Below, in pieces: positions 1 to 4,836 of a stretch of DNA of 5,152 nt (position 1 is the stretch's first letter; each line of letters begins with the position of its first letter). This DNA comes from Thermoprotei archaeon ex4572_64. GTDB lineage: Archaea > Thermoproteota > Thermoprotei > Thermoproteales > Thermocladiaceae. Made by a program: the position numbers and the translations under genes. The notes beneath the pieces were generated by a model. That model searched no databases and had not been told where the DNA came from. It saw nothing but the letters and a program-made list of their open reading frames with translations. Location: positions 1 through 5,152 of the forward strand of contig NJDF01000060.1 in assembly GCA_002254895.1 (NCBI GenBank). The letters are read 5' to 3'.

Positions 1-1
1 T

Positions 2-118
2 GATGAAATTGAAGAAGTTATAGATATGCTTATTCCTGAAGAAAAACCTGATGAAATAGATTTAGAAGCATTAAAAACTAGTAAGAAAGGTGAATTAATA
101 AGCTTAACGAACTATTAA
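2..118 (+). CDS. 3' end of an unrecognised acidic protein, left-truncated by the window
   Basis: The frame is open from the left edge and ends at TAA 116-118, giving 38 residues rich in Glu, Asp, Ile and Leu (ending KKGELISLTNY). I do not recognise the family. The last residues look wrong for this protein. If one A is restored in the AA run at 101 (around 98-102), the frame continues as ELIKLNELLKELEKED and stops at TAA 139-141, a heptad-like charged helix that suits the preceding sequence much better. The gene is therefore probably frameshifted at its extreme 3' end, or carries a sequencing indel there. It converges on the minus-strand gene ending at 242, with a long hairpin between them. 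The start and most of the protein lie outside the window. Confidence 0.55.
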   Translation, partial: DEIEEVIDMLIPEEKPDEIDLEALKTSKKGELISLTNY

Positions 119-137
119 AAGAACTAGAAAAAGAAGA

Positions 138-157
138 TTAAAAAGAAAATAAAAATT
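138..157 (-). terminator. T-rich terminator after the toxin/antitoxin-like unit
   Basis: Read on the minus strand, this stretch is almost all T in three runs (5, 4 and 5 T) directly after the 157-234 hairpin and downstream of the minus-strand gene ending at 242. Archaeal RNA polymerase terminates on such U-rich tracts, and here a hairpin precedes it as well. The plus-strand gene may terminate in the T-rich sequence beyond 234. This is inferred from composition and position only. Confidence 0.5.
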
Positions 158-234
158 CTGTACCGTACTTTCCATCTCTCAACTGTTGTGGTGATCCCAC
201 CACAGCAATTGTGAGATAGAATGTGCGGTACAGA
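157..234. repeat. Long imperfect inverted repeat (37-bp arms, 4-base loop) between convergent genes
   Basis: The left arm 157-193 pairs with the right arm 198-234 around the loop ATCC. Six of the 37 positions are not Watson-Crick. Two of these are G-U wobbles if the plus strand is transcribed, and two others are G-U wobbles if the minus strand is transcribed. The ends are CTGTACCG and CGGTACAG, and the apical part is TGTGGTG/CACCACA. It is far longer than a terminator needs and is GC-richer than its surroundings. It could be a terminator shared by the two converging genes, a hairpin RNA, or the remnant of a small palindromic mobile element. The sequence alone does not decide. Confidence 0.8.
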
Positions 235-241
235 TGGTTTG

Positions 242-445
242 TTATTTATCTATTTCTTGTAGTATTTTCTTTATTTCTTCTGGTTTTTCAAGTACTATAT
301 ACTCATCTTTTAATCTTTTTTCAAGTTCATCTTTAATTAATTCAATCTCGAACTTATCAATAAGATCTTCAATTTCACGAATTTTTCTCAAAATCTCATT
401 AACAAAATTATAAACAATCTCATCAACATCCTTAACAGTAGACAT
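242..445 (-). CDS. Small charged helical protein, possible antitoxin
   Basis: This is 67 residues, almost all Glu, Lys, Ile, Leu and Asp, predicted to form one or two long amphipathic helices (for example EILRKIREIEDLIDKF at about 17-32 and ELEKRLKDEY at about 40-49). There is no signal peptide or membrane segment. The ATG lies two bases after the stop of the RelE-type fragment at 448-561, so the two were co-transcribed. A small charged helical protein next to a RelE toxin is most simply an antitoxin, although its position after the toxin is the reverse of the usual relBE order and I see no clear ribbon-helix-helix or AbrB motif. The function is inferred from context only. Confidence 0.6.
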   Translation of the reverse strand: MSTVKDVDEIVYNFVNEILRKIREIEDLIDKFEIELIKDELEKRLKDEYIVLEKPEEIKKILQEIDK

Positions 446-447
446 GT

Positions 448-561
448 CTAGTACAATCTTTTAAGCCTTTTATAAATCGAGCGTCTATGACCGATCATTA
501 AGAAAATAACCTCTTTCTGTTCCTCATTAATTACATAAATTACTCTATAATTGCCTGTCAT
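448..561 (-). pseudogene. C-terminal fragment of a RelE/ParE-superfamily toxin
   Basis: The 37 residues read GNYRVIYVINEEQKEVIFLM followed by IGHRRSIYKRLKRLY. This is the end of the RelE/ParE fold: the G(N/D)YRVIY strand, the acidic turn, the I-G-H-R strand and the basic C-terminal helix. Family members are about 80-95 residues, so the N-terminal helices are missing. In frame, the sequence upstream of the ATG reads only NYNNIPF before a stop. I found no matching N-terminal half in either direction in the window, so the gene is probably broken and inactive. The break lies just beside the palindrome at 582-603, close to the end of the TnpB-like unit, which suggests that an insertion or deletion caused the loss. 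The stop is two bases before the 67-residue gene. Confidence 0.7.
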
Positions 562-581
562 AAATGGGATATTATTGTAAT

Positions 582-603
582 TTTAGTATACTAATATACT
601 AAA
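582..603. repeat. AT palindrome, 9-bp perfect arms with 4-base loop
   Basis: TTTAGTATA (582-590) and TATACTAAA (595-603) are perfect inverted repeats around CTAA. The site lies 21-42 bases upstream of the ATG of the toxin fragment and 46 bases past the stop of the TnpB-like frame. It could be an operator overlapping a TATA-like element for the toxin unit, or a subterminal hairpin marking the right end of the IS605-like element. The sequence does not separate these readings. Confidence 0.6.
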
Positions 604-648
604 TCTGTTACAACTGGAAGGAGGGGTTGTATTGATTCTTATGGTAAT

Positions 649-1092
649 TCATGGTAGTTTAAATTTATTTAGGTTAAAACCTAGCGCTTTTAGAGCTATG
701 CAGTATGCTGATGCTGTATGTTTATCTAATCCATACTCTTTCATGATTAAGTCATGTAATGGTGAATTTGTTGTTCCTTCTGGATCAATCCAATAAGTTT
801 TCATTCCGTATTCAAGTGCATGAATAGGGAAGTCACATAGAAATCTATTTGTAAAAATAGATATCTTATAGTTCCAGTTTCTACTAAATCTCTTACCTTT
901 CTTAATCCAATACACTTTGTAAATACCAAGTTTCTCAGGATCTTCAGTAATTACAATACCTACACCACGATGATAAGCATAGTCAAGAACTTCATGAATA
1001 CCTCGCATAATCTTTGTTATTCTTACCTCTCTTGGGTAACCACGAGCAGTGACATCACTAATTAATCCTATCATCATTAAAGTCAATACCAC
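649..1092 (-). pseudogene. tnpB: TnpB-like RuvC nuclease, C-terminal fragment (RuvC-II and RuvC-III)
   Basis: The frame gives 147 residues, of which the first 11 or so are probably out of frame. From about residue 12 (SDVTARGYPREVRI) it continues the TnpB fold begun in the upstream frame. GIVITEDPEKLG supplies the RuvC-II glutamate (E50), and LDKHTASAYCIALKALG the RuvC-III aspartate (D123). In standard IS605 TnpB/OrfB a CxxC...CxxC zinc ribbon lies between these motifs. Here that stretch is just WIDPEGTTNSPLHDLIMKEYG with no cysteine pairs, as I recall for some crenarchaeal TnpB relatives. The listed GTG start is a by-product of the frameshift near 1060, and the fragment is unlikely to be translated alone. 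All three catalytic carboxylates survive, so the break may be recent or an assembly error. Confidence 0.7.
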
Positions 1093-1765
1093 TAATCAAT
1101 CTACCATTATTCTTACTATACCTCTTTTTCAAGTCAATATAAAGTTTAGTAGGTATTGAAAATTGTACTTCACAATTAACAACTTCTTCAAATGGATAAT
1201 CACACCAACAGTTATTGATGTAAATCCTACCTAAGTAAGCTAATTGTTTAGAACTACCAAGTTCATAAACTTTCTCAAAAATATGTCTATATCCTTTAGG
1301 TACATTTACTTTAACAATGTCTCGATAATATCTATCAGCTACTCTATTAAGAATCAATACCTCAACTTTATCAGGTTCGATTAATCTTATGTTTAAGTTA
1401 CTATTCTTGTCTTTATCACCCATTGCTTGAAACATAAGCCAATTACTAAGTTCAACATCTTGAATATTCACTTCAAGTGTTTTAGTTGATTTCCAAATTT
1501 CTTCAAGTACAAGACTGGAACCTATGCTATACCTTTTGTTCTTCATAACTTTATAAAGAACTTCGTGATAAAGTTTTGTTAAATCGTAAACTTGATTTTT
1601 CCTAATCCACTCAAGCCCAAGTAATGTAGCGGTTTTAAATTTACAAGCTGTGTATAAATAATCAAGTGCTGCATCTTTCCATCTTGAAAAAGTTGCAAAT
1701 ATGGTTATTTCCTCGGGTATTTTAGCTGGATTAGCGTTTCTCAGCAAGTGCATAGACATGAACAA
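1058..1765 (-). pseudogene. tnpB: TnpB-like RuvC nuclease, N-terminal fragment (REC-like region plus RuvC-I)
   Basis: This is 235 residues ending GRLISGIDFNDDRIN, where GIDFN is the RuvC-I motif with catalytic D228. The preceding part is the helical and beta N-terminal region of TnpB-like proteins (ALDYLYTACKFKTATLLGLE at about 33-52). TAG at 1058-1060 ends the frame immediately after RuvC-I. Skipping one T at about 1060-1061 joins it to the downstream frame as DDRIN-SDVTARG, giving a protein of about 371 residues, a normal TnpB length. The first codon is TTG at 1765, but in-frame ATGs at 1759 and 1753 are better candidates. All overlap the end of the AbrB-like gene (stop 1731-1733), so translation is coupled. 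No tnpA is present. TnpB is an RNA-guided nuclease in active IS200/IS605 elements. Confidence 0.7.
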
Positions 1766-1892
1766 TCACCTTCTTGCCATGAAGATGTTTAATTTTATCA
1801 AGATATTTCGAAGGTATGTAAATACCAAGTCTATTCTTACCAAGATAGCTAATTGAACAATCTTCGAGAATATAAACCTCATATTTACACAT
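1731..1892 (-). CDS. Small AbrB/SpoVT-like DNA-binding protein, partner of the TnpB-like gene
   Basis: This is 53 residues. After MCKYEVYILEDC, the segment ISYLGKNRLGIYIPSKYLDKI and then HGKKVIVHVYAL follows the swapped-hairpin AbrB pattern (strand, G/K-N-R-x-x-IYIP, short helix, G-K-x-V-x-V strand). Such proteins are usually dimeric transcription regulators or antitoxins. It overlaps the start of the TnpB-like frame by about 20-35 bases in a different phase, so the two form one operon. An in-frame ATG at 1910 would add six residues (MILVVV), but it lies too close to the TATA-like box at 1924-1931, so I prefer 1892, which also has a weak GTGGT upstream. It is likely a regulator of the element. 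It is too short for confident family placement. Confidence 0.6.
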   Translation of the reverse strand: MCKYEVYILEDCSISYLGKNRLGIYIPSKYLDKIKHLHGKKVIVHVYALAEKR

Positions 1893-1923
1893 GACTACCA
1901 CTAAGATCATAGAAACAGTTAAG

Positions 1924-1931
1924 TTTATAAA
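1924..1931 (+). promoter_or_regulatory. TATA box, probably for the structured RNA, possibly shared divergently
   Basis: TTTATAAA is preceded on the plus strand by purine/A-rich AGTTAAG, which resembles a BRE. Start sites about 25-30 bases downstream would fall near 1953-1960, just before the first paired base of the RNA at 1964-1970. The box is itself palindromic. On the minus strand it lies 32-39 bases before the AbrB-like ATG at 1892, so it may serve both directions. The flank on the minus side (CTCAGA) is a poorer BRE. Confidence 0.5.
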
Positions 1932-1956
1932 TCTGAGTAGTCATTAGCTATTTAGT

Positions 1957-2095
1957 TAAAGCGATACCACTGTAGGTTCCGAAGTGGGGAGGTGTCTCCT
2001 CCCCACAGGGGCCTACGGTAGACCGTGATGAACCCGGATGCGGACTTCAACAAACCTAAAACAACTTAAAACACAGCATCCGGGTGAACGGTATA
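1957..2095 (+). ncRNA. Putative structured RNA: GC-rich hairpin followed by a kink-turn hairpin
   Basis: This is a GC-rich island in AT-rich DNA with no open frame. Hairpin 1: CTGTAGGTTCC (1970-1980) pairs with GGGGCCTACGG (2008-2018), including three U-G wobbles that exist only on the plus strand. After an asymmetric loop (GAA/A), GTGGGGAGG (1984-1992) pairs with CCTCCCCAC (1998-2006). Hairpin 2: ACCGT (2022-2026)/ACGGT (2088-2092), then a 3-nt bulge GAT (2027-2029), then GA (2030-2031) opposite GA (2086-2087), then ACCCGGATGC (2032-2041)/GCATCCGGGT (2076-2085). That is C helix, L1-L3, tandem sheared G-A pairs and NC helix: a canonical kink-turn, the fold bound by L7Ae in archaea. The 34-nt loop is unpaired. 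The kink-turn and wobbles fix the strand, and a TATA box lies upstream. The ends are estimates. I recognise no known family. Confidence 0.65.
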
Positions 2096-2186
2096 TTCCT
2101 AGAAAAAATTTATACTTTCAATTGCTGTGGCTGAGATTTTCTGAAGGGAAGAAACATTGTTATGCTTTACCAACTAAACCCTCTTA

Positions 2187-2342
2187 TTATTGACCTTTTG
2201 GTTTCTCCAATCTTCTCCTTCTTTCTTCATATATTTCTTGTATCCATTTCTCACCTTCTTCCCAAGAAATAACACCAAAATTCCTTCTTAAAGCTTCAAT
2301 AAGTAACTTCTTTTTCAACTCATTAAAGTTAATACTTGGCAT
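2187..2342 (-). CDS. Small hypothetical protein, 51 residues
   Basis: The protein starts MPSINFNELKKKLLIEALRR, continues NFGVISWEEGEKWIQEIYEE and ends RRRRLEKPKGQ, followed by two stops (TAATAA). It is soluble, predicted mostly helical, with a strongly basic C-terminus. Its composition is typical of real genes in this window, and it begins with ATG about 33-40 bases after a TATA-like box. I do not recognise the family. Small basic helical proteins of this kind in archaeal accessory DNA are often antitoxins or DNA-binding regulators, but no partner toxin is next to it. Its 3' end faces the structured RNA (ends near 2095), leaving about 90 bases with nothing obvious. Confidence 0.55.
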   Translation of the reverse strand: MPSINFNELKKKLLIEALRRNFGVISWEEGEKWIQEIYEERRRRLEKPKGQ

Positions 2343-2374
2343 TTCTAGTCGCTATAAATTTCATAAAATTCGTA

Positions 2375-2382
2375 ATTTATAA
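2375..2382 (-). promoter_or_regulatory. Candidate TATA box for the 51-residue gene
   Basis: The minus strand reads TTATAAAT within AATTATAAATTA, 33-40 bases before the ATG at 2342. This spacing would give a short leader of about 10 bases. AT-rich surroundings make a chance match likely, so this is weak support. Confidence 0.3.
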
Positions 2383-2679
2383 TTCTTATCGACTAAGTAA
2401 TTTACTACTATTAGATTAATTCTCGATAATTTAAAACATTTAATTCTCTAATTCTTCTAAAATGTTCAACATTTGTTAAGTAGAATTGAGGATTTATTAA
2501 GAAGTCTTGAAATCGCAATAATTATTCAAATACCTATTGCTTAGCTTATGATGGCTTAACACCATAAGACTACTCACGTGGTGGCGGTCACTGTAGCTTC
2601 CAATGAACATGGTTAGTAGTTTTACTACATTGCATTTTGAAGAAATAGGCATGTGGGGTCAGGTAGGTCAGTCTTTGTG

Positions 2680-2689
2680 AATTATATAG
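2680..2689 (+). promoter_or_regulatory. Candidate TATA box for the broken gene pair 2717-3109
   Basis: AATTATATAG lies 28-37 bases upstream of the ATG at 2717. This is the spacing expected for a nearly leaderless archaeal transcript, which is common in Thermoproteota. The call rests on sequence match and spacing only. Confidence 0.35.
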
Positions 2690-2716
2690 TTAAGAATTGT
2701 ACATAGTTTATCTAAT

Positions 2717-2882
2717 ATGGTAATTCTGTTCTTTATTGATAAGAATGTTGAAGAGTCTTACATGAAATCTATTATTAACTTGATCTCTTTCACGAAAATG
2801 TACTTAGTGAATTTACTTAAAAGCTTATACTCATGTATTTATAATTGAAGTACCAGATAAGGTTAAGTTGAATGAAGTTTAA
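2717..2882 (+). pseudogene. Unrecognised small gene (about 54 residues) broken by one base
   Basis: ATG 2717 opens MVILFFIDKNVEESYMKSII and stops at TGA 2846-2848 after 43 residues. The next frame, open from just after the TGA at 2807-2809 to TAA 2880-2882, ends HVFIIEVPDKVKLNEV, which is clearly protein-like. Removing one A from the AAAA run 2819-2822 joins them through NLLKAYTHVF into a single protein of about 54 residues. I do not recognise the family. The corrected stop overlaps the ATG of the following gene (2872) by 11 bases, which is what an intact operon would look like and supports the correction. It is either a recent one-base pseudogene or an assembly error. Confidence 0.45.
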
Positions 2883-3109
2883 AGTTAAGGTAAGAATTTA
2901 CTATCTGTTAGAAAATAATTGTACATTTTATTGGTGATGGTAAGAACATACCAATACATATCGCATCAATACTTATAGAAGCACCATACTTGGAACCTGA
3001 ACTTGACATTAATATGAGACTTCAGAAAAGTGGTACATTAGTTATAATTAATTACTGTAATCTTCATGGTTTATGGAAAGGTAGGAAAGAAATTCAAGTT
3101 ATTGAATAA
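2872..3109 (+). pseudogene. Unrecognised small gene (about 78 residues) broken by one base
   Basis: ATG 2872 gives MKFKVKVRIYYLLENNCTF, then the frame fails at TGA 2935-2937. Dropping one T from the TTTT run 2926-2929 continues as IGDGKNIPIHIASILIEAPY and on to KGRKEIQVIE, stopping at TAA 3107-3109, 78 residues in all. The mix of beta-strand-like (KVKVRIYYLL, TLVIINYCNL) and loop sequence looks like a compact folded domain, not noise. I recognise no family. It follows the 2717-2882 gene with an 11-base overlap, so the two were probably translationally coupled. No third gene follows: the next gene is convergent and ends at 3159. Confidence 0.45.
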
Positions 3110-3158
3110 ATCAGCGTTGACTACGTTCTTCATCAAAATTCTGAGCGTAAAGTTTTCA

Positions 3159-3644
3159 TCACATTAGTATTTTAATTATTTCTTCTCCAAGGAAATATAA
3201 ACTTGAAGTTACAGCTATAGATAATGTACCTCCAAGTATGAGTGATATTAACATTTCTCTAGTCTTCAATTTCAACATGTATGCTAGTAATGCTCCTGTC
3301 CATACACCAGTACCTGGAATTGGTATTGCTATGAATAGTATAAGTATGGCAATTCCATATTTGCGAATCTTTACACTAATTCTATCTCTAATACGGTTAA
3401 CGCGCTCAAGATAACGTCTCACTAACTTACTAATTGATGAGTTATTTAAAGCTAATTTACTTAACATACTATCTATATTACTTACAAAGAGTGTTAGTAG
3501 TGTACTGAGAGTTATAGTACATGTTATCGATATTGTAATGACTAGAGAGAGGTCTAGACCTTTAAGTAAACCGTAAATTATGGCATATCTTCCTTCAAAT
3601 CCAGGTAATAGTGAAATAATGATAATGTTAATGATATCTATCAT
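3159..3644 (-). CDS. Small multi-pass membrane protein, Sm_multidrug_ex (COG2426) type
   Basis: This is 161 residues. LLPGFEGRYAIIYGL (12-26) matches the PG-x-E-x-R-x-AI-x-x-G signature of the COG2426/PF06695 family, named 'putative small multi-drug export protein' although its substrate is unknown. Hydrophobic segments lie at about 4-28, 32-55, 97-123 and 131-153, with the proline-rich re-entrant-like element IPIPGTGVWTGA (107-118) typical of the family. A basic cytoplasmic-looking stretch (72-95) separates the two halves. Length is normal for the family. Its ATG overlaps the stop of the metallo-hydrolase gene by four bases (ATGA), so it is translated by coupling in the same operon. Transport function is a family name, not a demonstrated role. 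Confidence 0.85.
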   Translation of the reverse strand: MIDIINIIIISLLPGFEGRYAIIYGLLKGLDLSLVITISITCTITLSTLLTLFVSNIDSMLSKLALNNSSISKLVRRYLERVNRIRDRISVKIRKYGIAILILFIAIPIPGTGVWTGALLAYMLKLKTREMLISLILGGTLSIAVTSSLYFLGEEIIKILM

Positions 3645-4270
3645 AGTGCTTTCAACTCTTCAATTACTTGAAGTAGAAATTCTAATTCATTTGATAATGT
3701 AGTTTCTTCACCATGACCTGGAAGAATTTTTGTACTTCTCCTTAATGTATTAATTATCTTCTCAATACTACTAATCATATCTTGAATACTTGAGTGTGGC
3801 GTATCTATTCTACCAATACCATTTCTAAACACTACATCACCTGTAAATGCAAGGTCAAGATCTTCACAATAAATTACACAACTACCTTTTGTATGTCCTG
3901 GAGTATGAATTATCCTAAATACATGTTCTTCAAACTTAACGATATAATTATCACTTAACGTTAAGTCAGGCTCTACTGGCTTGAAACTTCTACATGCACT
4001 TAAATATCCAGGAATTGTAGCATCTATTTCTCTATGAATATTATAGTTTGTAAGCATTTCATAATCATCTTTATGTATCATAATCTCAGCATTAAACTTC
4101 TCCTTAAGTACATGTACTGAGCATACGTGATCTAAATGTCCATGAGTTAATAATACACGAACCTTTCTAGGATTGAAAGCACTCAACACTTCTAATGTTT
4201 CTTCAACTTCACCACCAGGATCAATAACTAACAACTCGTCACTACTTACAATTACGTACATATTTGTCAT
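3641..4270 (-). CDS. Metallo-beta-lactamase-fold hydrolase (glyoxalase II-like, COG0491)
   Basis: This is 209 residues with every metal ligand of the family: HGHLDH (H43, H45, D47, H48), H126 in HTPGHTKGS, D145 in FTGDVVF and H186 in LPGHGEE. That implies a dinuclear metal site and hydrolysis of a thioester or similar bond; the substrate is unknown. It is cytoplasmic, with no signal peptide. The N-terminus (MTNMYVIVSSDELLVIDPGG) is about 8-10 residues short of relatives, which usually begin M-x-x-x-x-V-G-x-x-x-T-N-x-Y. In frame upstream of the ATG lies TVGKI, preceded by a stop. One T fewer in the run at 4286-4288 would connect a GTG at 4307 (MRSVNVI-TVGKIMTN). The true start may therefore be 4307 with an indel. 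It is first gene of an operon with the membrane protein (ATGA overlap). Confidence 0.9.
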   Translation of the reverse strand: MTNMYVIVSSDELLVIDPGGEVEETLEVLSAFNPRKVRVLLTHGHLDHVCSVHVLKEKFNAEIMIHKDDYEMLTNYNIHREIDATIPGYLSACRSFKPVEPDLTLSDNYIVKFEEHVFRIIHTPGHTKGSCVIYCEDLDLAFTGDVVFRNGIGRIDTPHSSIQDMISSIEKIINTLRRSTKILPGHGEETTLSNELEFLLQVIEELKAL

Positions 4271-4344
4271 TATCTTACCAACTGTAAATTACATTCACAC
4301 TTCTCACAGTACTTGTACTTACACATAATGTATTATCTGAAGTT

Positions 4345-4650
4345 ATGACAAGCATTATCATTAAACATGTTTTTAATCATGAACATTCATGTCCATACCT
4401 TAAAAAATTTAATGTAAAGTACATGGTGTCTAAAATTGAAGTAATTGATAAGTATTCTAAAGAAATTATTTGGAGAGGAATGGTAAGGTACGTAAATGAA
4501 ACATTATACATAGAACCTGAAGAAAATTACACCTTTCCAATGGCATTAAATCCTGGAAACTACACCATCAAGATAATGACAAGTATGGACTTGCAAGTTA
4601 GTGAGAAGGTAAAAATACCACCAATAGTAATTAGCAAAATATCTGAATAA
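4345..4650 (+). CDS. Hypothetical protein, 101 residues, beta-rich
   Basis: The protein starts MTSIIIKHVFNHEHSCPYLK and contains alternating strand-like segments (VKYMVSKIEVID, EIIWRGMVRYV, ETLYIEP, GNYTIKIMT) with turns such as ALNPGNYTIKI. That pattern resembles a small beta-sandwich or Ig-like domain. There is no signal peptide, membrane segment or recognised motif; the H-x-H-x-C near the N-terminus (HEHSC) could bind metal, but that is speculative. It is divergent from the metallo-hydrolase operon, with 74 bases between the ATGs as listed. Upstream the frame stays open for over ten codons without a usable start, so 4345 is the best start. I do not recognise the family. Confidence 0.65.
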   Translation: MTSIIIKHVFNHEHSCPYLKKFNVKYMVSKIEVIDKYSKEIIWRGMVRYVNETLYIEPEENYTFPMALNPGNYTIKIMTSMDLQVSEKVKIPPIVISKISE

Positions 4651-4836
4651 TATGACATGCTTAATAAAATAACACTTAATTTAAATAGGATAAAGCTCTG
4701 ATAATTACTTACTAATTCATGAGGTAGAGAATCTTCTTAACTACCAAACCTACTATTTCTTAACCGATTGAGACAATTTTCAACCTAATATTTTCAGCGC
4801 TTTTTGATAAATCACTTACTTGACTCGATTAGAAGA
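4651..4836. other. Gene-free stretch
   Basis: This is AT-rich sequence with frequent stops in all frames. A short minus-strand patch near 4740-4790 reads VENCLNRLRNSRFGS before a stop, and could be another decayed fragment or chance. No hairpin, repeat or promoter stands out. Confidence 0.4.

Larger units (their letters stand above)
2343..2716. other. Gene-free stretch, 374 bases
   Basis: There is no convincing gene. A candidate TATA box for the 51-residue gene (minus strand) lies at 2375-2382. Short coding-like patches appear on both strands around 2400-2540 (for example a plus-strand run reading HLLSRIEDLLRSLEIAIII at about 2469-2525), but stops close them within about 25 residues. They may be remains of decayed genes. 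A GC-richer patch at about 2573-2610 and a small hairpin GTAGT-TTT-ACTAC near 2616-2628 have no clear role. A TATA-like AATTATATAG for the next gene ends the stretch at 2680-2689. Confidence 0.5.

Noticed and set aside
1055..1065. Programmed frameshift making full-length TnpB
   Set aside because: There is no slippery heptamer or stimulatory structure at the junction, and several unrelated genes nearby show the same kind of break.
2025..2031. GTGATGA as a C box of a box C/D guide RNA
   Set aside because: It matches the C-box consensus, but no D box lies at guide distance (nearest CTGA is about 100 bases downstream). The opposite GA within a long helix fits a simple kink-turn instead.
2119..2130. 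12-base match to the inverse of the hairpin arm at 200-211 (CAATTGCTGTGG)
   Set aside because: About one such match is expected by chance when comparing all positions of a 5-kb window on both strands, and similarity does not extend.
2589..2601. Second, degenerate copy of the structured RNA (CACTGTAGCTTCC against CACTGTAGGTTCC at 1968-1980)
   Set aside because: Twelve of 13 bases match, but the flanks neither align convincingly nor fold the same way. A match of this size can arise by chance.
4270..4326. 18-residue cysteine-rich minigene (MCKYKYCEKCECNLQLVR), TAATG-coupled to the metallo-hydrolase
   Set aside because: The coupling is attractive, but a single-base shift in the same stretch yields the conserved N-terminus of the hydrolase, which explains the sequence better. 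With no homologue check possible I do not call it.
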